Assembly (NCBI RefSeq): GCF_029227915.1
Contig: NC_079883.1
Coordinates: 19,718,001-19,782,000, forward strand
From: Hydractinia symbiolongicarpus
Lineage: Eukaryota; Cnidaria; Hydrozoa; Anthoathecata; Hydractiniidae
Length of the DNA: 64,000 nucleotides
Direction of reading: 5' to 3'
The notes under the pieces are model-generated. The model worked only from the letters and a program-made list of their open reading frames with translations, was not told the DNA's origin and did not search any database. The position numbers and the translations under genes were made by a program. Of this stretch, positions 47,001 through 55,813 are shown piece by piece (the first letter of the stretch is position 1; each line of letters starts with the position of its first letter).

Positions 47001-47008
47001 TGAATTAT
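37918..47008 (-). CDS. STRN: Striatin-family scaffold protein (3' 14 exons)
   Basis: Exons in transcript order: 47008-46913, 46728-46709, 43011-42921, 42803-42660, 42552-42395, 41669-41614, 41275-41159, 40948-40901, 40619-40498, 40342-40178, 39210-39076, 38930-38826, 38368-38282, 38087-37918 (TGA). All introns are GT-AG and every phase fits. The roughly 504 residues start in the acidic segment with KNFDFLGQEE, pass through DEWGNYDSGKLQKRIQQFK and a proline-rich linker, then form seven WD40 blades, including HFDGVRSLCFHPYESALITA, HTDAVWDLAYH and HLDAVTSLSIDPSGLYILSG, ending in ADALAKVFV. Striatins are regulatory B-type subunits of PP2A and the scaffold of the STRIPAK complex controlling Hippo and MAP4K kinases. 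The N-terminal caveolin-binding, coiled-coil and calmodulin-binding exons were not found in the window. Confidence 0.93.
38282..38368 (-). CDS. STRN: Striatin-like exon (WD40 blade 6)
   Basis: Encodes KEVHNMVAHLDAVTSLSIDP and GLYILSG. The donor A|GTATG splits the serine codon before HDGS of the next exon. Confidence 0.92.
38826..38930 (-). CDS. STRN: Striatin-like exon (WD40 blade 5)
   Basis: Encodes INKVVSHPTSPMVITAHEDR and HIRFFDINSG between a TTTCAG acceptor and a G|GTCAGT donor. Confidence 0.92.
39076..39210 (-). CDS. STRN: Striatin-like exon (WD40 blade 4)
   Basis: Encodes GKPTSVSFINTDTGQIASSY and QCVIFDMETAKPVVTFGS. The donor is A|GTATG at 39,075-39,074. The longer open frame continuing below 39,076 is intron. 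Confidence 0.9.
40178..40342 (-). CDS. STRN: Striatin-like exon (WD40 blade 3)
   Basis: Encodes AHTDAVWDLAYHIDTDYLLS and CSADGACKLWNPSSKSPLLE. Acceptor TTTTAG, donor G|GTAAG. Confidence 0.92.
40498..40619 (-). CDS. STRN: Striatin-like exon (WD40 blade 2)
   Basis: Encodes GPVLCCVINSNGSVCYSGGM and DSTIQCWNLPSLNIDLFGPY. The upstream exon supplies FRGHS to start the blade. Confidence 0.92.
40901..40948 (-). CDS. STRN: Striatin-like 48-bp exon
   Basis: Small exon encoding GNISDLEPVYTFRGH. It begins one base into a lysine codon and ends AG before the T of the next exon. Striatins have VEPIYTFRAH-like sequence here. Confidence 0.88.
41159..41275 (-). CDS. STRN: Striatin-like exon (WD40 blade 1)
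   Basis: Encodes HFDGVRSLCFHPYESALITA and SEDHTLKLWSLQKYMQGRK, the first and most conserved blade. Acceptor TTTTAG, donor AA|GTAAGT. Confidence 0.92.
41614..41669 (-). CDS. STRN: Striatin-like 56-bp exon
   Basis: Encodes TSGRDEVRKTWGPKYTLRS, the conserved lead-in to the first WD40 blade. A second frame is also open but does not fit the phases of the flanking exons. Confidence 0.9.
42395..42552 (-). CDS. STRN: Striatin-like linker exon
   Basis: Encodes VALPSSGYSPRQIKPGLVNH and VVESVEVAIGLGELAGLTVT. The phases match both neighbours. The conserved GLGELAGLTV-type core is shared with striatins. Confidence 0.9.
42660..42803 (-). CDS. STRN: Striatin-like linker exon, proline-rich
   Basis: Encodes PSKDALKTMLQNF followed by PPPPQIPAPPVPNAKGGENM and an acidic end. 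The ATG further upstream at 42,888 is in the intron. Confidence 0.88.
42921..43011 (-). CDS. STRN: Striatin-like linker exon
   Basis: Encodes DEWGNYDSGKLQKRIQQFKN and a basic KDRAKRSK segment, between GTAG acceptor and A|GTAAG donor. Confidence 0.85.
43300..43626 (-). repeat. tRNA-derived SINE, copy 1 (in a striatin intron)
   Basis: On the minus strand the head reads TTAGCTAAATGGTAGAGCG (A-box-like) and, about 35 bases later, GTGTTCAAACCCCG (B-box-like), i.e. an RNA polymerase III promoter from a tRNA. A unique body of about 200 bases follows, ending in an (AAT)n tail at 43,307-43,340. A second copy is at 48,003-48,352. Confidence 0.8.
44440..45167 (+). mobile_element. Helitron-like repeat, diverged family
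   Basis: Begins with AATAATACAAAGAGTGTGTC and ends with GTGGATTCTTTCA before CTAG at 45,164-45,167. Internal GTGGATT...CCACGGG-type words occur at about 44,690 and 44,802, as if several 3' ends were joined. Boundaries uncertain. It lies in the 3.7-kb striatin intron. Confidence 0.4.
45168..46708. other. Intron sequence, nothing recognised
   Basis: AT-rich intron sequence of the striatin-like gene without coding or repeat signals I could identify. Confidence 0.5.
46709..46728 (-). CDS. STRN: Striatin-like 20-bp micro-exon
   Basis: A 20-base exon (TCTTAG acceptor, GTAAG donor) encoding QGNDQN. It restores phase exactly between the flanking exons; without it the frame would break. Confidence 0.78.
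46913..47008 (-). CDS. STRN: Striatin-like exon with FDFL motif
   Basis: Encodes NSFVDPSVQHKDDDVLKNFD and FLGQEEVPAEQ. The DFL motif after an acidic helix is a striatin landmark. It begins two bases into a codon, so at least one further exon lies upstream. Confidence 0.85.
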
Positions 47009-47689
47009 CTAAAAAATACAGATTTTACAATGTCGGCTCTTTGACTAAAACTTTTGTATGACATGTAATTGAGTGCTGAAAGTTTTTGGCTTTTCTTAAC
47101 TTTTATTAGGGCTGTGTTGAAATAGAAATTTTATACTTTCGGGGAGGATGGGGGAGGAGAAGAAGGAGAGGAGAGGGAGTATTACATTTCTGATCCCAAT
47201 GACGTCATCAAATTAATTTTTGACAGGGAATCTGTTTATATTTAGACTTTCACAAGTGTGCCAAGTTTAATCACCAAGTATGAGTAGTTCCAGATGCACT
47301 TTATTCACAAATTATAATTTTATTATTAACAAAGGAAATTAAGTAAAATTGCCACACTTAAGCAATTGTAAAATTAAAGTGAAAAACCCACCACTCACTC
47401 CCTCTCCCACCCAGGTTTATATCCGATACTTTTGAGATGTCCAGAGTGAGCCGAAGTGAAAGTGTGCTACAACGTGGTGGGTTTATATCATCGTCCAATC
47501 CTATCTACTCTAATTCCAACAGAGATAAACTTTTCTATATTTCAAAGTCATGGGAGTTGGTTAATTTACGTAGGAGGGTCTCCAGACATTACAAAGTTTA
47601 AAAATTTGGGGACAGGGATGATAATGGCCCTTTTATAACTACTGCCAATTATATCTACTCTACTAGGACCCCCATGCAGTAAAAAAAAA
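47009..47689. other. Intron or upstream sequence, nothing recognised
   Basis: A GGGAGGA-rich tract at 47,138-47,178 is the only notable feature. A plus-strand open frame at 47,456-47,638 has no recognisable motif. Confidence 0.45.
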
Positions 47690-48002
47690 CTGTGCCAGAA
47701 ATGGAAATTCTCTAAGCTATAGAATTGGTGGCGAAAGCCTAGATATGCCACATATATTAAAGACAACCAAGGCAATAATAAACATTGCAAACCATGATAA
47801 TAGATGCTTTATGTACACGATATTATCAGAATTGCATCCATCAGACAGAAACCCTCAAAGACCATGAAAATACGAGGAACACACTAAGGAACTAAACTTC
47901 GACAACATACAGTTCCCCATAACCATAGAGGACATACCAAGGTTAAAAAAAAACAATGACATAAAAGTAAATCTAGTTGAATATGATGAAGTTATCAAGG
48001 TC
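47690..48002 (+). pseudogene. Polinton-type DNA polymerase, N-terminal fragment
   Basis: Across two or three frames the plus strand shows YRIGGESLDMPHILK, AIINIANHDNRCFMYTIL, LHPSDRNPQRP, KELNFDNIQFPITIEDIPRF and KVNLVEYDE. This order matches the region preceding the exonuclease domain in protein-primed family B polymerases of animal Polintons (recalled). It has stops and is cut at about 48,002 by the tail of a SINE. Its strand is opposite to the polymerase remnant at 58.9-61.1 kb, so it comes from an inverted piece or another copy. Confidence 0.5.
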
Positions 48003-48352
48003 ATTATGATTATTATTTTTATTATTATGATCATTATTATTTTATTACTATTATTATTATTATTATTATTTACCCAGGATAGCCTCTTCAGTGTTTATAG
48101 GAACTGTTATCAATGAGGGTCCTGCGAAGGGTGTCCTAGTGCATTTAAAGATCCTATTTGAGCTACGGAAGGCGTGCAAGCACAACAACCGCTCAACTAG
48201 ACGACCACCTAAGATATCACTCCTATTCTCATGCTGAACGTTACAGAAAGGATCGATTCACACTTTTATAGTCTCTCGCATGACTCGGTCTGGGTTTGAA
48301 CCCAAACCTTTTGCACTGGAGGCGAACGCTCTGCCACAAGGCCATTAGTGAG
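48003..48352 (-). repeat. tRNA-derived SINE, copy 2
   Basis: Very similar to the copy at 43.3-43.6 kb over the whole length (GGTCCTGCGAAGGG, TCCTATTCTCATGCTGA and GCGAACGCTCT are shared). The tRNA-like head is on the minus strand at 48,290-48,350 and the (AAT)n tail at 48,003-48,070. It has inserted next to a Polinton polymerase fragment. Confidence 0.8.
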
Positions 48353-48545
48353 TTCCAAGGGCTCTTGGGCAATAAAAATGCAATAGACCTCCTAAAAACC
48401 TACTGAGACTCATCTCATTTCAAATTAACAGTCATGGCAACAGGAAATTTATATGTAGATGCTGTTTGAGATATTTTAGTCATGTGTTCCAAAAACACAC
48501 AAAAGCTTGCAAGGGACAATTCATTCGTTGTTCATATCCGAGGTG

Positions 48546-49050
48546 CTACCCAACAAACGAATAACCAACCGGATACTCCAATCTAATAATCACACTAGTC
48601 TCCTTGTCAATCATTTTTAACATCAAAACATTGATGGGAATTAAAATAGAAAAGCATCTTCCGTTGACGTCAAATATTTCGTATGACTGAAAAAACCTGG
48701 GTGAACATAAAGAAGGTAATCTATGTCTACCACTAATACTCAAATCGAGCAACAGTAGTCTCCTCTTATCCAACCTTTCATCAGCAATAACGTCACCCAC
48801 AATAAACAGAACCTTACAACCTGCCAACTTCCTACTAAATAACCCAATAACCTGAAATAACCTTAAATAACCTATCACCAGGTTCCATCAAAAATACAGA
48901 ATCATGGGTCCACAGCCACTTCCTTTCCAAATGTGTCTTATTCCACCGCAGAGTAGAACACAATACCACAATATATTCAAAACGACTTCTAAACTCACCC
49001 GAAATTCCACAACCCGTCGATTCCCATAATACAAAAGATTTGAACATGCT
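48546..49050 (-). pseudogene. Polinton/adintovirus-like packaging ATPase remnant
   Basis: Two minus-strand frames split the gene. The 49,047-48,835 frame has FEYIVVLCSTLRWNKTHLER and KWLWTHDSVFLMEPGDRLF. The 48,878-48,546 frame has CKVLFIVGDVIADERLDKRR (Walker B region with the D of GDVIADE), LLLLDLSISGRHR and a C-terminal IIRLEYPVGYSF. This is the order of the FtsK/HerA-type ATPases that pump DNA into capsids of Polinton-like viruses. The Walker A loop is degraded (STGCGIS). The break is near 48,840-48,870. It lies next to a capsid-like fragment on the same strand. Confidence 0.65.
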
Positions 49051-49188
49051 CCAACCTTTATATTAATCTGCACATTCATATACAAAAACATATGTGGGTT
49101 CATCTCCCCCTTTCCCCTAATGTCTTCTTCATCTGTAAATTAACACCTTCCAAGGCATTTCCCACCCTTTTTACCACCTCCATGAAAC

Positions 49189-49610
49189 TTAAATTCTTAG
49201 TAGTGTAAAAATCAATCCACAACACAAAATTACACGTATAATAATGCTAGGTCCACCTGAACTAAAAATTTGGTTCGGATTACCCTCCACAGTCACACTT
49301 ACCTTAATAATCTTAGAATTGTAAAACTTCTCACTATCTCTATCATACCCATCTTCATCCTCAAATAAAATCAAAACCCCTAAATGATCTAGAGGGTTAT
49401 TAAAACCAAAATTCCAAATCAACGAATACCATCATATGCCTCAATGTAGCAACACCATTAAATTCATCCTAACCTTGTTTGACAAAGCCTCATACTCCAA
49501 GTTTATCCTATCAATCATATCTAAAGTCCGTACTCACAACATCGTTAAACGGCAACTCTTAAGTCAATTTCTCTGATAATCCAGATTGATGAAAGGGCAT
49601 AGTACTCTCA
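49189..49610 (-). pseudogene. Polinton capsid-like protein fragment
   Basis: The frame at 49,422-49,189 reads WNFGFNNPLDHLGVLILFED followed by SEKFYNSKIIKVSVTVEGNP and NQIFSSG. A neighbouring frame upstream has INLEYEALSNKVR. This is a conserved block of a structural protein commonly found beside the packaging ATPase in animal Polinton-like elements (recalled). The C-terminal part is missing and stops interrupt the rest. It should be read as a virion protein remnant. Confidence 0.5.
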
Positions 49611-49871
49611 AGCAACTCAAATTCTGATGGAATACAGAATGTCCCTTCAAATACCTACCGAAATATGCAAGTTAATTCTCTGTATCATTCGTCTTCACAG
49701 ATCTTTTGTACCCATTCACAACTACTGGACATTATAACTATAAATACCCTGGCGAACCCTACCATCCCTCAGTCCACTCGCATCCATAAATCACTCCAAC
49801 ACTTCTACCCAAATTATTACCATCGTCAGTTTAATAGTGAATGATAACCTTGACGTACCAGGGACAACAAC

Positions 49872-50584
49872 ACTAATAGAAGGTTAAGAGCTGACATTCA
49901 GTTTGTATGTCGTTGCGTTGCAAAGCGTTGCAAAGGTGAGATTATAGAGAATGAAGTTTTTTCAGCTTTAATGATGACAGTGGCTCGTCAGAGATAGTTG
50001 AGAACTTCTGTTACTTAGGTGATATGTTGGGCAGTGAAGGGGGTGTTGGAAGAAGTGTTACTAGCAGGATAGGTTGTACTTGGAAAAAGTTAAGAGGGTT
50101 ACTTCCTTTGTTGACTAGCAGACTCTTGTCAATTGAGGTAAAAGGTAGGTTGTATGAGGCCTGTGTAAGAAGTGTTATGTTGTACAGTAGTGACACATGG
50201 GCAGTGAAGCAGGAAGATCTTGACCGTTTGGAAAGGAATGATATGAGAATGGTTAGGTGGATGTGTAATGGCAGTCTGAGAGACATAAAGAATTCAGATG
50301 AGCTAAGAAGCAGGCTAAGTATCCGTAGAACTGAAGATGTTATCCAGATAAGAAGATTGAATTGCCTGGGGCACTTGGAAAGAATGGAGGAGGATAGTTG
50401 GGTAAGAAAGTGTAGAGACTTGATAGTTCCTGGGGCAAGACCGAGCAAGACTTGGTAGGAGGTTATAAGGACAGACTTGATACAGAGGAAGTTGAGTTTA
50501 GATCTAACACAGTCTAGATCAGATTGGAAAAGGGTCATTAATATACTCCTTCCAACCCATGCTAGCATGGAAAACGGACGTTAA
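49872..50584 (+). mobile_element. LINE copy B, 5'-truncated, split by a transposon
   Basis: Same family as 19.5-21.3 kb. It starts within the zinc finger region and includes RLYEACVRSVMLYSSDTWAV and MRMVRWMCNGSLRD in one open frame (50,024-50,458). It reaches the shared 3' end CATGGAAAACGGACGTTAA at 50,584. The remaining tail (GCCGAGAATGATGAATGATG and further ATG units) is found 8 kb away at 58,594-58,630, on the other side of the TTAA transposon. Confidence 0.88.
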
Positions 50585-50892
50585 AGGGGAACTCCAGTAA
50601 AAATCACTTTTTTCTTTTTTGTTATATACGTACTCAGAAAAGCATAAGAAATCAAAAAAAACTTACTTTACTTGTTTTTCTTATTTAAAATTTTTGTATG
50701 AGCCTTCGCATATTCAATTTTTTTTCATAAAAAAACAGACGGGCGCGATTTCATTTAGGACTGGACCCGATTATAAATAATGACATCACATCGTGCAGAA
50801 AGTTTAGGCGAGCGCAGAGATCGTTCATGTTAAGACCTATAGCTTACATTAAATTGCTTTTTGTATGTAATTTACATTTAAATCTTTAAAAA

Positions 50893-51021
50893 ATGGTTAG
50901 TTGCTCTGCGTTTCGATGTACCAATCGATTAGAGAAGTGTAAAGAAGTAAGTTTTCACAGAATCCCGTCTGTGAAAAAGAAAGAACTCAAAAAAGGCTAT
51001 AAACAGAAAGAACTATTGTGA
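50893..51021 (+). pseudogene. THAP-domain start truncated by a Copia element
   Basis: From the ATG at 50,893: MVSCSAFRCTNRLEKCKEVS followed by FHRIPS, a canonical THAP N-terminus (C-x4-C and FHRFP-like motif). After KKGY, at about 50,998, the frame runs into Copia LTR sequence and stops at 51,019-51,021. The C-x2-H half of the finger is lost. Confidence 0.8.
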
Positions 51022-51065
51022 AGATAACCTACAGGTTAGTCTTATATATATATTAATATTTAACA
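50998..51065 (+). repeat. Truncated Copia 5' LTR
   Basis: 68 bases matching the last part of the 3' LTR (57,572-57,639) with two or three differences, ending ATATTTAACA. About 150 bases of its 5' side are missing at the junction with the THAP sequence. Confidence 0.8.
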
Positions 51066-51066
51066 A

Positions 51067-51078
51067 TGGTAGCAGAGG
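51067..51078 (+). other. Primer-binding site
   Basis: TGGTAGCAGAGG directly after the LTR end resembles the complement of an initiator-methionine tRNA 3' end (TGGTATCAGAGC type) used by many Copia elements. Confidence 0.6.
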
Positions 51079-51090
51079 AATAAAATTGAA

Positions 51091-51402
51091 ATGTCAAAAA
51101 GTTGGGTCCACCCACCATCATTAGACAAAGAGACTAGTTACAAAGATTGGAAAAAAGAAGTGCAAATATGGCAAGCACTGACAGAATTAAAGGCAGAAAA
51201 ACAAAGGCCAGCTTTATTCATGGGTTTAAAAGGGAAAGCTAAAGAATTAGTTCTAGAATTAGACATTGAACAGATAAGTGCAGTAACTGGAGTAAAAGCC
51301 TTTATTGAAAGATTGGACAAAATATATTTAAAAGATGAAAATCAAACTGCTTACCTAGCTTATGAAACCTTTGAAAGATTAAAGCCACCGCCTGTAAAGT
51401 GA
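51091..51402 (+). pseudogene. Copia gag, N-terminal part
   Basis: ATG at 51,091, then SKSWVHPPSLDKETSYKDWK, IWQALTELKAEKQ, KGKAKELVLELDIEQIS and an IYLKDENQTAYLAYETFERL end. This is the alpha-helical gag of Copia elements (UBN2-like: W-K-x-x-I/V-x-x-W). True gag sequence stops at about 51,392, where a BEL LTR begins; the remaining codons are artefactual. The zinc knuckle is absent. Confidence 0.75.
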
Positions 51403-51840
51403 TCGACAATTACGTAACAAAGCAATTGTGTATTTGTCTCATGTTTTTAGTGAATTATCGTTTCGTTCCCCTATTTATCAACTAATCACTAATTTATTCT
51501 CACGGATATTAGCCATTCAATTAGTTTTTATTTCTCTAGGGTTTTATGTAGCATTGTTTCTGTATCTTGTCAAACTACTTTTTATATCTTTTTTTTTTTT
51601 TCTATATAAGGCCTACGTTTTTTCTTGTTTTTCGTTCAGTCACTAGTTGACTATGAAGTAGTCGAATCAATCAAGTTTCAATTTTTCTTACTGGCTCACT
51701 ATTCTAGCGCACACTCTTGGCCAGCTGGTAGGTTTTTCGTGTTTTTCTTGTTTGTCTCTTTTCGCTTTTTGCAGGTTTTGTGTGTGTCTTTGCCCTTTCA
51801 GTGTTTGTCGGGCCTTTAGGTTAGTTAATCTTTGTAATCA
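51393..51840 (+). repeat. Putative BEL/Pao LTR, 448 bp
   Basis: Starts TGTAAAGTGATCGAC and ends TTAATCTTTGTAATCA, with T-rich interior. No second copy is in the window, so the right boundary is inferred from the CA end and the start of gag sequence. Confidence 0.5.
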
Positions 51841-54829
51841 TTTTAATATGCAATCAAAATCAAAGTCCTGATTCAGGAAGTAGAAGATACCATCGACGAA
51901 AATCCCATTCATCCTGAAAGTGACTTCTAAGAAACTGTCAAAAAACTTTCAAACTTACGCAAATCGATCAGAGAGATTGAACAAATTCTCATCACTGAAA
52001 CTCCAGACAAAGGTTTGACACAAGCTCTCGTGACAGCTCTATCGATGATCAAGGAATACATCAAGAAAGCCAACAATTACAAACTTCAATCCCAGATCGT
52101 CCAGACGAAGCAAGAGATTGATGCACTCAATCGTAAGGAAAAATCACTTCTCTTCTCAATCAAAGACTCTGATCATCATCATTCTCGGCTTAACGTCCGT
52201 TTTCCATGCTAGCATGGGTTGGACGGGGTATATTAATGACCCTTTTCCAATCTGATCTAGACTGTGTTAGATCTAAACTCAACTTCCTCTGTATCAAGTC
52301 TGTCCTTATAACCTCCTGCCAAGTCTTTCCGGTCTGCCTCTGGGCTTTGCCCCAGGAACTATCAAGTCTCTACACTTTCTTACCCAATTATCCTCCTCCA
52401 TTCTTTCCAAGTGCCCCAGGCAATTCAATCTTCTTATCTGGATAACATCTATAATTCTACGGAGACTTAGCCTGCTTCTTAGCTCATCTGAACTCTTTCT
52501 GTCTCTCAGACTGGCGTTACACATCCACCTAACCATTCTCATATCATTCCTTTCTAAACGGTCAAGATCTTCCTGCTTCACTGCCCATGTCTCACTACCG
52601 TACAACATAACACTTCTTACACAGGCCTCATACAACCTACCTTTTACCTCAATTGACAGGACTCTGGTAGTCAACAAAGGAAGTAACTCTCTGAACTTTT
52701 TCCAAGTACAACCTATCCTGCTAGTAACACTTCTTCCAACACCCCCTTCACTGCCCAACATATCACCTAAGTAACAGAAGTTCTCAACTATCTCTAACGA
52801 GCCACTGTTGTATATCATTAAAGCTGGAAATACTTCATTCTCTATAATCTCACCTTTGCAACGCTTGCATACAAACTGAATGTCAGCTCTTAACCTTCCA
52901 CCAATACTACTGCACTTCTTATGTACCCAATGCTTGCAAGTCTGACAAAAAATTGAGTTACTACCAACCCCTTTCCTGCAAACTCCACAAGGCCACTTTC
53001 CAACTACAAGGTCACACTTGGCTGCAATGCTACTAATCATGACTTTAGACTTTGCTGTGTTTACCTTTAGCCCTTTCTCTTCTAGTCCTTTCTTCCACTT
53101 CTCAAACTTTTCAACTAATTCTTCCATCGACTCTGCTATGAGAACCAAATCATCTGCATACAATAACTCCGATGGACAACCTGTTCTGAACTCCATCGAC
53201 AGCGCTTCTAAGACTAGAACATACAACAAAGGACTAAGTACAGAACCCTGATGTACACAACATTTACACTAAATTCATCACTAAGTGAATCGTTAATCCT
53301 GACACGACTTCTAGCATTGCTGTACATAGACTGTATCATCGTAACTAGCCAGTCATCCACACCTAATTTTCTCATAGCCCACCAAATAACTTTACGTGGC
53401 ACTCTATCAAAAGCTTTCTCTAAATCTACAAAGGCAAAATAGAGATTCTTTCTCTTTCCTAAATACTTTTCCTGAAGCTATCTGAGTAAAAATATTGCAT
53501 CTGTAGTGCCACCAATGATAATTCCATTAAGGAACTCATCAAGGAATTTTCATGTCAACCAAAGAAATGCACCAATGACAAATTAATGCAAATGAAGTCA
53601 AACCTCTCATCAAAATTTCAAAAAGAATCAAATCCATCTTTTCATCAGACTCCACCAACCCAGACATCCCAGAAGCAGTCAACAACCTTCTTGAACGGTA
53701 TGAACTTTTAAATTCGCTTAAATCAAAATACACTGAGACTTTGAATAATGAAATCGATGAGCGTCAAATCTACAAGGCAAAACTTTTTTCTGAGTCTAAC
53801 CTGAACATTCATCTTGAAAAATTCTGTGGCTATTCAGACAATATCGATATCTACACCTTCAGGTCGAAACTTGAGAAACTTCATCTCAAAACGACTCCGA
53901 GACATTCACTTGCCTCCTTAAGAACAATTATCTGAAGGAACCAGCTTTGAGTTATGTCAAACCCAGCGACGACATTGACAACATATGGGACAGATTAAAG
54001 CAAGCCAATGGTAACGTCATGCCTATCCATCTCTTCAAAGATACCGAATCCATCAACCAATTAATGAGCAAAATCGTCAATTTGATCACAGATCTCACAT
54101 CATTGGCAAAGGATCACCATATCGAAAACTACTTGTACTACGGAGGTCTACACTCTGCTTGGTGATGCAAGGCTATCAAGATGGCTTACACACATATCAA
54201 ACGATAATCTCACGCCCGAGGAGACTTGGTCGAAATTGTGTACATTGCTTGAAGACAAATTGAAGATTCAACAGCAAAAACTGACAGTGAAGATCTGCAG
54301 CCAAGACGACAAACTAAAACCCAAACGAATTAAATCAAACCAAGAACAACACAAGACAAGCAGGTATGGATATTCTTCTAATTCTAATTCCACATCCTCT
54401 TCTGAGCCCACCTTCTTTATATGTGATGCTAAAGATGGAGTTGATGATCAAGTTTCAACCTTAGGACCTGGAGGGACCAGGATTCTTCAATATTATACTT
54501 GTAAAAAGTTCGTAGAAATTACCCCAGAGGATAGACTTTCGTTACTCAAGAACAAAGGATACTGCTTTCAGTGCCTATTTCCAGGTGCTGATGCTTTATC
54601 ACCGAAACACAAGGAGGAAACACAATGTCAACGAGACTACATCTGTCAAAACCCTATTCATCAGAAGTATCCTTCAAAGAAACACGTTCTCGTTTGCAAT
54701 GAACACAAGGACGAACAAAGCAACAAAGATCTGGTATCAGTCTACAAACAACGATGTATCAGAAGCCCAAATCTACCTCAATTTTCGAAACACATCAGCC
54801 TATCGTTCCATGTATACGAATCTTTCTAA
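51841..54829 (+). pseudogene. BEL/Pao gag, broken and split by a LINE
   Basis: The pieces are the 51,850-52,180 helical start (REIEQILITETPDKGLTQAL), then after the LINE 53,740-53,935 (DERQIYKAKLFSESNLNIHL and FCGYSDNIDIYTFRSKLEKL), 53,947-54,165 (SYVKPSDDIDNIWDRLKQAN), and 54,236-54,829 with ILQYYTCKKFVEITPEDRLS, CFQCLFPGAD and KKHVLVCNEHKDEQ. The capsid-like DUF1759 region followed by a Cys/His-rich end is typical of BEL/Pao gag. At least four frame changes or stops. Confidence 0.65.
52176..53513 (-). mobile_element. LINE copy C, 5'-truncated, inserted in BEL gag
   Basis: Minus-strand copy of the LINE family at 19.5 kb. The main frame 53,229-52,306 holds ELLYADDLVLIAESMEELVE, the complete PHD-like finger and the C-terminal blocks. 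A frameshift near 53,225-53,260 separates the upstream RT part (MPRKVIWWAMRKLGVDDWLV), and another near 52,330 alters the C-terminus (GRPERLGRRL). The 3' end GGACGTTAAGCCGAGAATGA with ATG repeats abuts BEL sequence at 52,176-52,185. Confidence 0.85.
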
Positions 54830-54844
54830 ACCACTTGAACGCCC

Positions 54845-55813
54845 AGAGATGCAGTAACGGCTGACGAGCATGGTATCTATCTCCTACAAATGGTATCAAT
54901 CGACAACAATCCTGCAGCAGAGTCTTTTGAGCGTATACGAAGAGCATTGAGGCATAATGTTCGTGTTACAATGATGAGCGATATATCAATGGAGATAGAG
55001 TTTTCTATAAGAGAAAAGACAGTGAAAAATGGCATGGACCAGGCACTGTAATTGGACAGGAGAATAAGCAAGTCCTTGTAAAACATGGTGAAAGTTATGT
55101 TAGAGTACACGTGTCGCTTGCAGAAGTTGGACCAAGTTTTGCATTCACAAAAACTTTTACAAGACACGGAAAGGAGTACTGAAGTGACAACTACACAAGT
55201 GAACAATTGCATTCCGCTTGAACGCGATTATGTTTTTCGTAAATATGTTGGTGCAGATGATTTTGACAGTAACAATAGAGAAGAACCAAAAAATGAGAAA
55301 ACAAAAAATTTACCAACAACAAAAGAAACAACATCAGACGGTGCCTCAATAAATGAATCAACAACACACAAGATATCAACAAATAAAATCACAACCAATA
55401 GAAATGTTGGCAATTCGTCAACAGTCCAAGGTATACCAAAGTTGAAGACAAAAATCTTTTACAAGCTAACTCCCGACAGTGAATGGACAACGGGATTAGT
55501 CCACAGCAGAGCAGGAAAAGTGAGCAGAAAAGGAAAAGAAGGCAGACAGTATGGTAGCTGTTTAAATGTCCAAAATGAAGACACAGGTGAAATAAATTGG
55601 TTAGATTTCAAAAGATGTGTGAGTGACTGGCAACCTGTTGTTGAGACAAACGAAACTGAAGAAGTACTATTATTGACTCAAGCAACTGTTACAGATGAGG
55701 TCCTAAATGCAAAGTATAAAGAATTAGCCAATTGGGAAGACAACAAAGTTTTCTCCACCATAGAAGATAAGGGTCAATCTGCAATATCCACAAGATGGGT
55801 GGTCACAATATAG
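54845..55813 (+). pseudogene. Copia integrase C-terminus and linker
   Basis: The first part (54,845-55,110) reads in one frame as AESFERIRRALRHNVR, then in another as DSEKWHGPGTVIGQENKQVL and HGESYVRVH, the GKGY/GxxV-like C-terminal domain of Copia integrases. From about 55,110 a third frame continues through a low-complexity linker to TPDSEWTTGLVHSRAGKV, INWLDFKRCVSDWQ, NAKYKELANWEDNKVF and STRWVV, the lead-in to the reverse transcriptase. The catalytic core is missing. Confidence 0.75.

Larger units (their letters stand above)
51393..54840 (+). mobile_element. BEL/Pao element fragment within the Copia element
   Basis: It begins with a TG...CA LTR (51,393-51,840) followed by gag. No protease, RT or second LTR is present, and Copia integrase sequence resumes at about 54,845. 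The Copia part between gag and integrase is absent, so the event was more than a simple insertion: either an insertion followed by deletion or a template switch. A LINE copy lies inside its gag. Confidence 0.6.

Noticed and set aside
48546-49870. Satellite or low-complexity DNA because of its strand-biased composition
   Set aside because: The bias comes from coding sequence on the minus strand; ATPase and capsid-like motifs are readable there.
50011-50568. Long minus-strand open frames opposite the LINE copies (also 20,658-21,227 and 52,206-52,445)
   Set aside because: Antisense shadows of the LINE reverse transcriptase; the sense strand has all family motifs.
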